Origin: Microbacterium sp. LWH11-1.2
GTDB taxonomy: Bacteria; Actinomycetota; Actinomycetes; Actinomycetales; Microbacteriaceae
Length of the DNA stretch: 64,000 nucleotides
NCBI RefSeq assembly: GCF_038397745.1
Contig: NZ_CP151636.1
Span: 2,852,001 to 2,916,000 of the forward strand
Reading direction: 5' to 3'
Below are positions 19,296 to 27,983 of this stretch, piece by piece (within the stretch, counting starts at the first letter, position 1; each line of letters starts with the position of its first letter). The notes beneath the pieces are model-generated. The model ran no database searches, was not told where the DNA came from, and worked only from the letters and a program-made list of their open reading frames with translations. Position numbers and translations under genes: made by a program.

Positions 19296-19301
19296 TAGAA
19301 T
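19296..19301 (+). promoter_or_regulatory. candidate -10 (TAGAAT) of the suf operon
   Basis: TAGAAT lies 171 nt before sufB. Two AGCGCT hexamers follow at 19317-19322 and 19326-19331, and a GGCACAC/GTGTGCC inverted repeat spans 19390-19429. These hint at leader regulation of iron-sulfur assembly, but none matches a site I can name. Confidence 0.35.
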
Positions 19302-19472
19302 CGGATTGTTGCGATGAGCGCTGACAGCGCTGAAGCATCGACAACAGTTTAGGCGCGAAGAATGCGCCGGTGATGAGGGCCCAACCAACGGCACACACTC
19401 CCGCAGACTCGACGGGGATCACGTGTGCCGGGGCGGATGACACCGTTTCGGGACCTGTGAGGAGAGTATGAG

Positions 19473-20891
19473 ATGTCGGATGTGCTGATCGACCGCCCAG
19501 AGCTGGACAGCCTGGGGGTGTACGAGTTCGGCTGGCACGATGAGGATGCCGCCGGAGCCATTGCGAAACGCGGGATCTCCGAAGAGGTGGTCCGCGGCAT
19601 CTCGGGACTCAAGCACGAGCCCGAATGGATGCTGAAGACCCGTCTCAAGGGATACCAGCTCTTCGGCAAGAAGCCGATGCCGACCTGGGGTGCAGACCTC
19701 AGCGAGATCGACTTCGACAACATCAAGTACTTCGTGCGCTCGACCGAGAAGCAGGCGCAGTCCTGGGAAGACCTCCCGGCTGAGATCCGCGAGACCTACG
19801 AGCGCCTCGGCATCCCCGAGGCCGAGCGTCAGCGCCTCGTCGCGGGCGTCGCCGCGCAGTACGAGTCCGAGGTCGTGTACCACCAGATCCGCGAGGACCT
19901 GGAGGAGCAGGGCGTCATCTTCATGGACACCGACACGGCCCTCCGTGAGCACCCCGAGTTCTTCGAGGAATACTTCGGAACCGTCATCCCGGCCGGCGAC
20001 AACAAGTTCGCCGCGCTGAACACCGCCGTCTGGTCGGGAGGCTCGTTCGTCTACGTCCCCAAGGGCGTGCACGTCGAGATCCCGCTGCAGGCCTACTTCC
20101 GGATCAACACCGAGAACATGGGCCAGTTCGAGCGGACCCTGATCATCGCCGACGAGGACAGCTACGTCCACTACATCGAGGGCTGCACCGCCCCGATCTA
20201 CAAGTCGGACTCGCTGCACTCGGCCGTGGTCGAGATCATCGTGAAGAAGAACGCCCGCGTGCGTTACACGACGATCCAGAACTGGTCGAACAACGTCTAC
20301 AACCTCGTCACCAAGCGTGCCGTCGCCCACGAGGGCGCGACCATGGAGTGGGTCGACGGCAACATCGGCTCCAAGGTGACGATGAAGTACCCGTCGATCT
20401 ACCTGATGGGCGAGCACGCCAAGGGCGAGACGCTCTCCGTCGCCTTCGCCGGCCCCGGCCAGCACCAGGACGCCGGCGCGAAGATGATCCACATGGCTCC
20501 GTACACGCAGTCGTCGATCGTCTCGAAGTCGATCGCCCGCGGCGGCGGACGCGCCGGGTACCGCGGCGAGGTCCGCGTGGATGCCAACGCGCATCACTCC
20601 GCGAACACGGTGCGCTGCGACGCGCTCCTGGTCGACACGAAGTCCCGCTCGGACACCTACCCGGCGATCGACATCCGCGTCGATGACGTGCAGCTCGGCC
20701 ACGAGGCCACGGTCTCGAAGGTCAGCGAGGAGCAGCTGTTCTACCTGCAGTCCCGAGGCATGCCCGAGGACGAGGCGATGGCGATGATCGTGCGCGGCTT
20801 CATCGAGCCGATCGCGCGCGAACTGCCGATGGAGTACGCGATGGAGTTGAACAAGCTCATCGAGATGGGCATGGAAGGCAGTGTCGGCTAG
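19473..20891 (+). CDS. sufB: Fe-S cluster scaffold subunit SufB
   Basis: A 472-residue SufB, core of the SufBCD scaffold on which iron-sulfur clusters are built. The family's C-terminal beta-helix is clear ([48 protein letters not shown]). A GGAGAG ribosome site lies upstream of the ATG. The stop codon is followed directly by the sufD ATG. Confidence 0.97.
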   Translation: MSDVLIDRPELDSLGVYEFGWHDEDAAGAIAKRGISEEVVRGISGLKHEPEWMLKTRLKGYQLFGKKPMPTWGADLSEIDFDNIKYFVRSTEKQAQSWEDLPAEIRETYERLGIPEAERQRLVAGVAAQYESEVVYHQIREDLEEQGVIFMDTDTALREHPEFFEEYFGTVIPAGDNKFAALNTAVWSGGSFVYVPKGVHVEIPLQAYFRINTENMGQFERTLIIADEDSYVHYIEGCTAPIYKSDSLHSAVVEIIVKKNARVRYTTIQNWSNNVYNLVTKRAVAHEGATMEWVDGNIGSKVTMKYPSIYLMGEHAKGETLSVAFAGPGQHQDAGAKMIHMAPYTQSSIVSKSIARGGGRAGYRGEVRVDANAHHSANTVRCDALLVDTKSRSDTYPAIDIRVDDVQLGHEATVSKVSEEQLFYLQSRGMPEDEAMAMIVRGFIEPIARELPMEYAMELNKLIEMGMEGSVG

Positions 20892-22097
20892 ATGACGGCT
20901 CAGGCTACGGCGTCCGCAGGGACGCAGGATACGAACGCGCACATCGACCCGGCAGCGCAGGTCGCCGCCGCGGGCTTCGTCCCGGTGCAGACCCGCTCCG
21001 AGCGGCCGCACTCCTTCGAGCCCGCCGACTTCGGCGCGCCGACGGGGCGCGAGGTCAACTGGAAGCACACGCCCGTCGCGAAGCTGGCGCCGCTGTTCGC
21101 GGTGGCGTCGCCGAACGACGGCGTCCGCTACGACTTCAGCGCGGGGGAGCAGTACGTCTCGACCCCGCTCGCGGCCGGTGACGCTCCGCGCGGCGAGGTC
21201 TTCCTCGCCGAGGACGTGACGGCGGCGGTCGCCTGGCAGGGTGCCGCCGAGGCGCTCCACGTGCGGATCCCGCGCGAGGAGGAGGTGGCGGAGCCCGTCT
21301 TCGTCTCGATCACGGGTCTCGGCGCCGATCGCCGGGCCGATGCGCACATCGTCATCGAGGCTCTCGAGCACAGCTCGGCGACCGTCGTGCTCCAGCACTC
21401 CGGCTCGGCGCAGTACGCGCAGAACGTCGAGATCATCGTCCGCGACGGCGCGAAGCTCACGGTCATCAGCCTGCAGCAGTGGCAGGACGACGCCGTGCAC
21501 GCGTCCGCCCACCAGGCCCGCGTCGGAGCGGATGCGACTCTCAAGCACTTCGTCGTCAGCTTCGGCGGCGGCGTTGTCCGGGTCAATCCGAACGTCGAGC
21601 TCGCCGGTGCCGGCTCCGAGGGGTATCTCTACGGCCTCTCCTACGCGGATGCCGGACAGCACCTCGAGAGCCAGGTGTACCTGCACCACAAGGGACCGCA
21701 CACCAAGGGCGACGTGCTCTACAAGGGCGCCCTCCAGGGTGCCGGAGCGCACAGCGTCTGGATCGGCGACGTGCTGATCGGCGCCGATGCCAACGGCACC
21801 GACTCCTACGAGGCGAACCGCAATCTGGTGCTCACCGAGGGCGCACGCGCCGACTCGATCCCGAACCTCGAGATCGAGACCGGCGACATCCTCGGCGCCG
21901 GACACGCGAGTGCCACCGGTCGCTTCGACGACGAGCAGCTGTTCTACCTGCAGGCGCGCGGCATCTCCGAGGAGGAGGCGCGCCGACTGGTCGTGCTCGG
22001 CTTCCTGACCGACATCGTGCAGCGCCTCGGCATCCCGGCTCTGGAGACCGAGCTGCTCGACGCGATCGAGGTCGAGCTCGCGGCGGTCGACGCATGA
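20892..22097 (+). CDS. sufD: Fe-S cluster assembly protein SufD
   Basis: A 401-residue partner of SufB with the same beta-helix fold; the DSYEANRNLVLTEGARADSIPNLEIE and [13 protein letters not shown] segments are typical. It begins on the base after the sufB stop and overlaps the Rieske gene by 4 nt. Confidence 0.96.
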   Translation: MTAQATASAGTQDTNAHIDPAAQVAAAGFVPVQTRSERPHSFEPADFGAPTGREVNWKHTPVAKLAPLFAVASPNDGVRYDFSAGEQYVSTPLAAGDAPRGEVFLAEDVTAAVAWQGAAEALHVRIPREEEVAEPVFVSITGLGADRRADAHIVIEALEHSSATVVLQHSGSAQYAQNVEIIVRDGAKLTVISLQQWQDDAVHASAHQARVGADATLKHFVVSFGGGVVRVNPNVELAGAGSEGYLYGLSYADAGQHLESQVYLHHKGPHTKGDVLYKGALQGAGAHSVWIGDVLIGADANGTDSYEANRNLVLTEGARADSIPNLEIETGDILGAGHASATGRFDDEQLFYLQARGISEEEARRLVVLGFLTDIVQRLGIPALETELLDAIEVELAAVDA

Positions 22098-22420
22098 CCG
22101 CCGAGCGCGTGTGCGGCGTCGCCGACCTCGAGCAGGACACGCCGCTGCGCGTCGATCCCGCCGGCGTGCCGATCACGGTGATCAAGGACGGCGACGGCGT
22201 CATCCACGCCATCGGCGACGTCTGCACCCATGGCGACATCTCGCTCTCCGAGGGCTTCGTCGAAGGTGACACGGTGGAGTGCTGGGCCCATGGCTCCGCC
22301 TTCTCGCTGCTCACCGGCAAGCCCCAGAACCTCCCCGCTTATGAGCCCGTCCCGGTCTACGTCGTCGAGATCGACGGCGACGACGTGCTCATCGACCCGA
22401 CCGTGACGAAGGAAGTCTGA
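22094..22420 (+). CDS. Rieske [2Fe-2S] ferredoxin-like protein
   Basis: A 108-residue protein. The Rieske motif is complete: C-T-H near residue 46 and C-W-A-H near residue 65, the spacing that binds a 2Fe-2S cluster through two Cys and two His. It resembles the ferredoxin subunit of non-heme-iron oxygenases. Such a gene is regularly placed between sufD and sufC in actinobacteria and may supply electrons to cluster assembly. It starts inside the sufD stop (ATGA). Confidence 0.92.
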   Translation: MTAERVCGVADLEQDTPLRVDPAGVPITVIKDGDGVIHAIGDVCTHGDISLSEGFVEGDTVECWAHGSAFSLLTGKPQNLPAYEPVPVYVVEIDGDDVLIDPTVTKEV

Positions 22421-23191
22421 ATGTCTGTTCTCGAGATCCGCGACCTGTTTGTGACGGTCGAGACCGAGTCGGGGACCACCCCGATCCTCAACGGAATCAC
22501 CCTCACCATGAACACCGGTGAGACGCACGCGATCATGGGCCCCAACGGCTCGGGCAAGTCGACGCTCGCCTACACGATCGCCGGGCACCCCAAGTACACC
22601 GTGACCTCCGGTTCCATCACCTTCGACGGTGAGGACGTGCTCGCGATGAGCGTCGACGAGCGCGCCCGTGCGGGTCTGTTCCTCGCGATGCAGTACCCGG
22701 TGGAGATCCCCGGCGTCACCGTGACGAACTTCCTGCGTACGGCCAAGACGGCTCTCGACGGCGAGGCGCCGGCGATCCGCGGCTGGACCAAGGACGTCAA
22801 GGCGGCCATGTCCAACCTGCGCATGGACCCGAAGTTCGCGCAGCGCAACGTCAACGAGGGGTTCTCGGGCGGCGAGAAGAAGCGCCACGAGATCCTGCAG
22901 CTCGAGGTGCTCAAGCCGAAGTTCGCGATCCTCGACGAGACCGACTCCGGCCTCGACGTCGACGCGCTGAAGATCGTCTCCGAGGGTGTCAACCGCGCCA
23001 AGGAGAACACCGGCCTCGGTGTGCTGCTCATCACGCACTACACCCGCATCCTCCGCTACATCCGTCCGGACTACGTGCACGTCGTCGTCGCCGGGAAGAT
23101 CGTCGAAGAGGGCGGACCCGAGCTCGCCGACCGGCTCGAGGACGAGGGATACGACCGTTTCCTCGACCCCGCCGCCCCCATCGAGGCGTAG
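22421..23191 (+). CDS. sufC: Fe-S cluster assembly ATPase SufC
   Basis: A 256-residue ABC-type ATPase that drives SufB/SufD rearrangement. Walker A GPNGSGKST, the SufC-type signature GFSGGEKKRHEI and Walker B AILDETDSGLD are present. It begins directly after the Rieske stop codon. Confidence 0.97.
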   Translation: MSVLEIRDLFVTVETESGTTPILNGITLTMNTGETHAIMGPNGSGKSTLAYTIAGHPKYTVTSGSITFDGEDVLAMSVDERARAGLFLAMQYPVEIPGVTVTNFLRTAKTALDGEAPAIRGWTKDVKAAMSNLRMDPKFAQRNVNEGFSGGEKKRHEILQLEVLKPKFAILDETDSGLDVDALKIVSEGVNRAKENTGLGVLLITHYTRILRYIRPDYVHVVVAGKIVEEGGPELADRLEDEGYDRFLDPAAPIEA

Positions 23192-23194
23192 GCT
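23189..23194 (+). promoter_or_regulatory. -10 (TAGGCT) overlapping the sufC stop codon
   Basis: TAGGCT includes the sufC TAG and ends 6 nt before the ATG at 23201. This gives a possible internal leaderless promoter for the 3' half of the suf operon. Confidence 0.5.
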
Positions 23195-23200
23195 GGCCGC

Positions 23201-23530
23201 ATGACCGCGACGCTCACCGACCAGAAGTACGACGAGGTCACCGAGGCCCTGAAAGACGTCATGGATCCCGAGCTCGGGATCAACGTCGTCGACCTCGGTC
23301 TGATCTACGACCTCGCCTGGGATGACGAGAACGACGCTCTCGTCATCCACATGACGCTCACGAGCGCGGGCTGCCCCCTGACCGACGTCCTCGAGGAGCA
23401 GACCGCCGAGGCGCTGGACAACGTCGTGGATCGCTTCCGCATCAACTGGGTGTGGATGCCGCCGTGGGGCCCGGAGAAGATCACCGATGACGGTCGCGAC
23501 ATGATGCGCGCCCTCGGCTTCGCGATCTAG
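23201..23530 (+). CDS. MIP18/DUF59 family Fe-S cluster assembly factor (SufT-like)
   Basis: A 109-residue protein with VMDPELGINVVDLGLIYDL and the conserved cysteine in TSAGCPLTD. The family helps insert or mature iron-sulfur clusters. It follows sufC by 9 nt and is a standard end of actinobacterial suf operons. Confidence 0.92.
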   Translation: MTATLTDQKYDEVTEALKDVMDPELGINVVDLGLIYDLAWDDENDALVIHMTLTSAGCPLTDVLEEQTAEALDNVVDRFRINWVWMPPWGPEKITDDGRDMMRALGFAI

Positions 23531-23532
23531 GA

Positions 23533-24687
23533 ATGCTCCGGGTCACGGCCCTGCCCCTGGCAGAGCTCCGCGAGCGCAGCAGTGAGAAGTGGCGGGAGTA
23601 CCCCGCCGACGTCCTGCCGCTGTTCGTCGCGGAGACCGACTTCCCGCTGGCACCCGCCATCACGGCGGCGCTGCAGCGCGCCGTCGAGATCGGCGACACC
23701 GGGTATGTGGCCTCGCGGACGCCGCTCGCCGAGTCGTTCGCCGCGTTCGCCGGGCGTCGCTACGGGTGGGAGCCCGACCCTGCCCGCATGCGGAGCACGG
23801 CTGATGTGAGCATGGGGATCGTGGAGGTCCTCCGCCGCGTCACACAGCCCGGCGACCGTGTCGTCGTCACGCCTCCGGTCTATCCGCCGTTCTACGAGCT
23901 CGTCGCCGAGGCCGGTGCGGAGGTCATCCGCGTTCCGCTGCGGGACACCGGGACGACGTGGGAGCTCGACCTCGACGGCATCCGCGCTGCCTTCGAAGAC
24001 GGTGCGACCGCGATCCTGCTCTGCAACCCGCACAACCCGACCGGCACGGTGCACGACCGCGACGCGCTGACCGCTCTCGCCGAGATCGCGGAGGAGTTCG
24101 GTGCCGTGGTCGTCTCCGACGAGATCCACGGCCCGCTGGCGCAGCCGGGGACGGGGTTCACGCCGTTCCTGACGGCGGGTGACGCGGCACAGCGCGTCGG
24201 CTATGCGGTCGTGAGTGCGAGCAAGGCGTTCAATCTCGCCGGGCTCAAGTGCGCCCTGATGGTCACCGCCGACGATGCGACGACCTCTGTCGTGCGCAGC
24301 CTCCCGGTCGAGGTCGAGTGGCGCACGGGGCAGTTCGGCCTCCTCGCCGCGGTGGCCGCGTTCTCCGAGGAGAGCGACGAATGGCTCGACGGGCTCCTGC
24401 GCACGCTCGACGAGAACCGCGTGCTCCTGGAGGATCTCCTCGCTGCGCGTCTGCCCGGCGCGCGCTACCGCATCCCCGACGCCGGATACCTCGCCTGGAT
24501 CGACCTGTCGGCGCTGGAGTGGGGCGAGAACCCCGCGCGACGCATCCTGAAGGACGCCAGGGTCGCACTGCACTTCGGCCCGGCCTTCGGCGCGGAGGGC
24601 GCCGGCCACGTGCGCCTGAACTTCGGAACCAGTCCCGAGATCATCACCGAGGCCATCGAGCGCATCGCGGCGCTCGTCGGCCGATGA
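23533..24687 (+). CDS. PLP-dependent MalY/PatB-type C-S lyase (aminotransferase class I fold)
   Basis: A 384-residue fold-type I PLP enzyme. CNPHNPTG (cofactor-binding asparagine), SDEIHGPL (aspartate to the pyridine nitrogen) and the Schiff-base lysine in SASKAFNLAG match the MalY/PatB group of cystathionine beta-lyases and cysteine desulfhydrases. Its place 2 nt after the suf genes, where sufS usually sits, is notable. MalY-type enzymes release hydrogen sulfide or thiols rather than persulfide, so it is not a clear SufS replacement. It overlaps the MFS gene by 4 nt. Confidence 0.85.
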   Translation: MLRVTALPLAELRERSSEKWREYPADVLPLFVAETDFPLAPAITAALQRAVEIGDTGYVASRTPLAESFAAFAGRRYGWEPDPARMRSTADVSMGIVEVLRRVTQPGDRVVVTPPVYPPFYELVAEAGAEVIRVPLRDTGTTWELDLDGIRAAFEDGATAILLCNPHNPTGTVHDRDALTALAEIAEEFGAVVVSDEIHGPLAQPGTGFTPFLTAGDAAQRVGYAVVSASKAFNLAGLKCALMVTADDATTSVVRSLPVEVEWRTGQFGLLAAVAAFSEESDEWLDGLLRTLDENRVLLEDLLAARLPGARYRIPDAGYLAWIDLSALEWGENPARRILKDARVALHFGPAFGAEGAGHVRLNFGTSPEIITEAIERIAALVGR

Positions 24688-26054
24688 CGCCGGAGGGGAC
24701 CGTCGCATCGATCTGGGATCGCGATCGCATCTGGGTGACACTCGGAGCGGTCGCCCTGATCTTCCTCGCGGCGATCGAGGCCCTCGCAGTCACGACCGTC
24801 ATGCCCGTGGTCAGCGAAGCACTCGACGGACAATCGCTCTACGCTGTCGCGTTCGCCGGCACCCTGGCGACGAGCGTGATCGGCATGGTCGCGGCCGGAG
24901 CCTGGTCCGACGCGCGCGGGCCGCGCGGCGCCCTCTACGTCGCTGTGACGCTTTTCGTCGTCGGCCTCCTCATCTCGGGCCTCGCGACGACCATGCACCA
25001 GTTCCTCGTCGGCCGGCTCGTGCAGGGACTCGGAACAGGCGGTCAGACCGTCGCGCTCTACGTCGTGGTGGCCCGGCTGTACCCCGCGCATCTGCACGGC
25101 CGCATCTTCGCGGCGTTCGCCGCGGCGTGGGTGGTGCCCTCCATGATCGGTCCGTTCCTCGCCGGTGCCGTCGCGGAGTACCTGGACTGGCGCTGGGCGT
25201 TCCTCGGCGTCGCGGTGCTGACAGCGGCGGCCTTCCTGATGATCGCGGTGCGTCTCCGCGGCGTCGATCTCGGTCACGGCGAGCCTCAGGACGGGCGCGC
25301 ACTGATCACCCGACTGCTGCTCGCGGTCGTGGTCGCCGTGCTCGCCGTGGTGATCGGTTTCTCGGCCGACATGGATCCCGTCGTCGGGTGGCCCGTCGCG
25401 CTCGGCGCGGTCGTCGTGATCGCCTTCGCCGTGCTCCCGCTGGTGCCGCGTCGCACGCTTCGCGCCGGACCCGGACTGCCGAGCGTCGTGCTCATGCGCG
25501 GTATCGCCGCGGGAGCGTTCTTCGCAGCCGAGGCGTACATCCCGTATCTGCTGATGGAGCGGTACGCGTTCACGGCCACCTGGGCCGGTGTCGCGCTGAT
25601 GCTGGCCGCGTTCGCCTGGGCGGGGGCATCCGCGCTGCAGGGGCGCTACGGGGAGCGCCTCGGAAACCACCGCATCACCCTGATCAGTCTCGGCCTGATC
25701 CTCGTGGCGATGGTGTGCGTGCTCGTCGCTGCGCTGACGGGTATCACGCCGGTCGTCGTGATCGTCGGCTGGGCGTTCGCCGGGGGAGGGATGGGCCTGC
25801 TGTACCCCCGCCTGACGGTGCTCACACTTGCATACTCCGACGAGACCAATCAGGGGTTCAACTCCTCCGCGCTGTCGATCTCGGATGCCACGGGATCAGC
25901 GGTGGCCATCGCCCTCGCAGGACTCGGCGTCGCGACGCTCGGCGGCGGGGCGGGTGCCTTCGGGGCTGTCTTCGCCTTCGGGATCGCGCTCGTGCTGCTC
26001 GCGGTGGTTCCCGGGCTCAGGCTCGGTCACGCGGCGGAGTCGCCGCAGCGCTGA
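24684..26054 (+). CDS. MFS transporter
   Basis: A 456-residue protein with about 14 hydrophobic segments. The motif A-like loop GAWSDARGPRG between segments 2 and 3 and RLVQGLGTGGQTV in segment 4 fit DHA2-like drug/proton antiporters. It starts inside the stop codon of the C-S lyase gene, and its last 38 bp overlap the convergent TetR gene. Substrate unknown. Confidence 0.85.
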   Translation: MTPEGTVASIWDRDRIWVTLGAVALIFLAAIEALAVTTVMPVVSEALDGQSLYAVAFAGTLATSVIGMVAAGAWSDARGPRGALYVAVTLFVVGLLISGLATTMHQFLVGRLVQGLGTGGQTVALYVVVARLYPAHLHGRIFAAFAAAWVVPSMIGPFLAGAVAEYLDWRWAFLGVAVLTAAAFLMIAVRLRGVDLGHGEPQDGRALITRLLLAVVVAVLAVVIGFSADMDPVVGWPVALGAVVVIAFAVLPLVPRRTLRAGPGLPSVVLMRGIAAGAFFAAEAYIPYLLMERYAFTATWAGVALMLAAFAWAGASALQGRYGERLGNHRITLISLGLILVAMVCVLVAALTGITPVVVIVGWAFAGGGMGLLYPRLTVLTLAYSDETNQGFNSSALSISDATGSAVAIALAGLGVATLGGGAGAFGAVFAFGIALVLLAVVPGLRLGHAAESPQR

Positions 26055-26601
26055 CCTCCCCGGCGAGGGCGGTGACGCCGAGATCAAAGACGCGGTCCAG
26101 TCCCGCGGTCACGTCGGTCTCGTCCCCGCCGAGCAGGGCGCCGTGGCTGTCGGCGTGCATGCGCTGCTGCACGAGCGTGGCGTGTCCGAGGACGAAGTGC
26201 AGGATCGCAACAGCGCGCTGCTCGGCATCCGTCGCGCCCTCGCTCTCGAGGGCTCTCATGAGGGCGGACTGCGCCGGAGACGAGCCGAGCCGGAGGGCGT
26301 AGGTGCTGAGGACGAGCTCCGCGCCGTCGCGGTGGGCGAAGAGCGCGTCGCGGATGCCCCGGGCCGTCGCGAGAACGTCGGACCCGCCGCCCGGGATGAC
26401 GGCGGTGATCCGATCGGCGAGATCGGCGAGGAGCTCCTGCTTGCTGGCGAAGTGCCAGTACAGGGCGCTGGGCTGCACGTCGAGTCGTCCGGCGATGCGC
26501 CGCATGGAGAGATCGGCGAGACCCACCTCGTCGAGCAGAGCGAGAGCCGTACGCGCGACGCTCTCACGGTCATGCCGTGCCGGATTGGGTTCGGGGGTCA
26601 T
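26017..26601 (-). CDS. bioQ: TetR-family regulator, probable BioQ
   Basis: A 194-residue repressor. The N-terminal helix-turn-helix is LSMRRIAGRLDVQPSALYWHF near residues 30-50; the rest is a helical ligand domain. It is divergent from bioM, and two tandem TGAAC-N3-GTTCA palindromes lie between them. The published BioQ motif of corynebacteria and mycobacteria is TGAAC-N3-GTTAC, which supports the BioQ call. A TATAGT hexamer ends 6 nt before its ATG, so it is probably leaderless and self-repressed. Confidence 0.75.
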   Translation of the reverse strand: MTPEPNPARHDRESVARTALALLDEVGLADLSMRRIAGRLDVQPSALYWHFASKQELLADLADRITAVIPGGGSDVLATARGIRDALFAHRDGAELVLSTYALRLGSSPAQSALMRALESEGATDAEQRAVAILHFVLGHATLVQQRMHADSHGALLGGDETDVTAGLDRVFDLGVTALAGEVSAAATPPRDRA

Positions 26602-26606
26602 GCTCT

Positions 26607-26616
26607 CACTATAGTG
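26607..26616. promoter_or_regulatory. palindromic bidirectional -10 for bioQ and bioM
   Basis: CACTATAGTG is a perfect palindrome carrying TATAGT on both strands (26613-26608 minus, 26610-26615 plus). The minus copy ends 6 nt before the bioQ ATG. The plus copy would start transcription inside the first operator. Confidence 0.6.
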
Positions 26617-26642
26617 AACAGCGTTCAGGTGAACGGTGTTCA
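26615..26642. promoter_or_regulatory. two tandem BioQ-type operators
   Basis: TGAACAGCGTTCA (26615-26627) and TGAACGGTGTTCA (26630-26642) are perfect TGAAC-N3-GTTCA palindromes spaced 15 bp apart. They overlap the predicted bioM transcription start, so a bound repressor would block it. Confidence 0.8.
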
Positions 26643-26690
26643 GGTGATGCCCGCGTCGAGCGCGGTGCGCTGTGGAGGAGGGGACCGCGG

Positions 26691-27389
26691 ATGACGGAGA
26701 GCGTGACGACGGCGATCGCGGAGATCTCGGTCGATCGTGTGTCGGTCGAGTTCGACGGTCGCGCCGTGCTCGACGACGTGACGGTGGAACTCACGGCGCC
26801 CACCATCGCCGTGATCGGAGCGAACGGCTCGGGCAAGTCGACGTTCGCACGTCTGCTCAACGGACTCGTCGCCCCCACCGCCGGGCGGGTGACCGTGGAC
26901 GGGCTCGATACGGTTCGCGACCGTGCGCAGGTGCGCCGTCGTGTCGGCTTCGTGTTCGCCAACCCGGATGCACAGATCCTCATGCCCACCCCCGCGGAGG
27001 ACCTCGCGCTCTCGCTCCGCGGAACGCCACGAGATCAGGCCGCGCTGCGCGTCAGGGAGACCCTCGCCGCACACGGACTCGCCGGCCATGCCGATGTCCC
27101 GGCGTCGGCGCTGTCCGGCGGGCAGAAGCAGATGCTCGCCCTGGCATCGGTCCTCATCACGGAGCCCCGACTGATCGTGGCGGACGAGCCGACCACGCTC
27201 CTCGATCTGCGGAACGCGCGCCGGATCGGGGATCTGCTTCTCGCGCAGTCGGCGCAGGTCGTGCTCGTGACCCATGATCTCGAACTGGCCGCCCGGTGCC
27301 ACACGGCCGTGCTCTTCGAGGAGGGGCGCGTGATCGCGTCCGGCGCCCCGAAGGACGTCATCGAGGCGTATCGCCGAGGCTGCGGATGA
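26691..27389 (+). CDS. bioM: energy-coupling factor ATPase, biotin transporter BioM-like
   Basis: A 232-residue ABC ATPase. Walker A GANGSGKST at about 43-51, Q-loop FANPDAQI, signature LSGGQKQMLALA and Walker B LIVADEPT are intact; the Q-loop with NPDxQ is typical of ECF-type ATPases. The ATG has GGAGGAG upstream. Together with bioN it would energise vitamin uptake; the flanking BioQ-type regulator and operators point to biotin. The substrate-binding bioY gene is not next to it. Confidence 0.82.
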   Translation: MTESVTTAIAEISVDRVSVEFDGRAVLDDVTVELTAPTIAVIGANGSGKSTFARLLNGLVAPTAGRVTVDGLDTVRDRAQVRRRVGFVFANPDAQILMPTPAEDLALSLRGTPRDQAALRVRETLAAHGLAGHADVPASALSGGQKQMLALASVLITEPRLIVADEPTTLLDLRNARRIGDLLLAQSAQVVLVTHDLELAARCHTAVLFEEGRVIASGAPKDVIEAYRRGCG

Positions 27390-27979
27390 TCTCGCTGCAT
27401 CGACCGGGCTCGAGCCTTCTCCACCGTGCGCCGGCCGGCGCGAAGCTCGGCATCCTCGCGGTGTCCGCGCTGGCGCTCTCGCTGTATCCGCATGACCCGC
27501 TGAGCATCGGCATCGCTCTGCTCGTGTCGTTCGGACTGTACGGCGTCGCCGGCTTCGGGCCTCGCGTCCTCGCCGCCGAGCTCTGGCGTCTGCGGTGGAT
27601 CGTCCTGGTGCTCGCTGCCGCGCTGGCGATCTTCGTGTCGCCGGCCGCGGCCTGGATCAGCACCGGCCGTGTCATCGCGCTCCTGCTGCTGGCGAGCCTC
27701 CTGACGCTCACCACGCCGATGTCCGCGCTTCTCGACGTCCTGCGTCGGCTCCTGCATCCGCTCCGCCGTCTCGGCGTCGACCCGGATGCTGTGGCGATGA
27801 CGATCTCGCTCACGCTCACGATGATCCCGGTGGTCGCGGGGTTCGCCGAGCGCGTGCGCGAGGCGGGGCAGGCGCGCGGGGTGCGACTCGGGCCGCGCGC
27901 GATCGTTCCGATGCTCGTGCTCGCCCTCCGGCATGCCGACGATGTCGGCGACGCGCTGGCGGCTCGCGGCATCGCCTGA
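27386..27979 (+). CDS. bioN: energy-coupling factor transmembrane protein, BioN-like
   Basis: A 197-residue EcfT-family membrane protein with about five hydrophobic segments. The coupling-helix region carries the AxARGV-type motif (REAGQARGVRLG) and a C-terminal ALAARGIA motif that contacts the ATPase. It starts inside the bioM stop codon (ATGA), so the two subunits are coupled. Confidence 0.82.
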   Translation: MISLHRPGSSLLHRAPAGAKLGILAVSALALSLYPHDPLSIGIALLVSFGLYGVAGFGPRVLAAELWRLRWIVLVLAAALAIFVSPAAAWISTGRVIALLLLASLLTLTTPMSALLDVLRRLLHPLRRLGVDPDAVAMTISLTLTMIPVVAGFAERVREAGQARGVRLGPRAIVPMLVLALRHADDVGDALAARGIA

Positions 27980-27983
27980 CTTC

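Noticed and set aside
19279..19301. TTGTCA and TAGAAT before sufB read as a -35/-10 pair
   Set aside because: The spacer is only 11 nt, too short for a housekeeping promoter; only the -10 was kept, at low confidence.
19419..21905. Long minus-strand open frame of 828 codons opposite sufB-sufD
   Set aside because: It is an antisense shadow typical of high-GC DNA: low-complexity Arg/Asp/Val-rich translation, no family motifs, while the plus strand encodes intact SufB and SufD.
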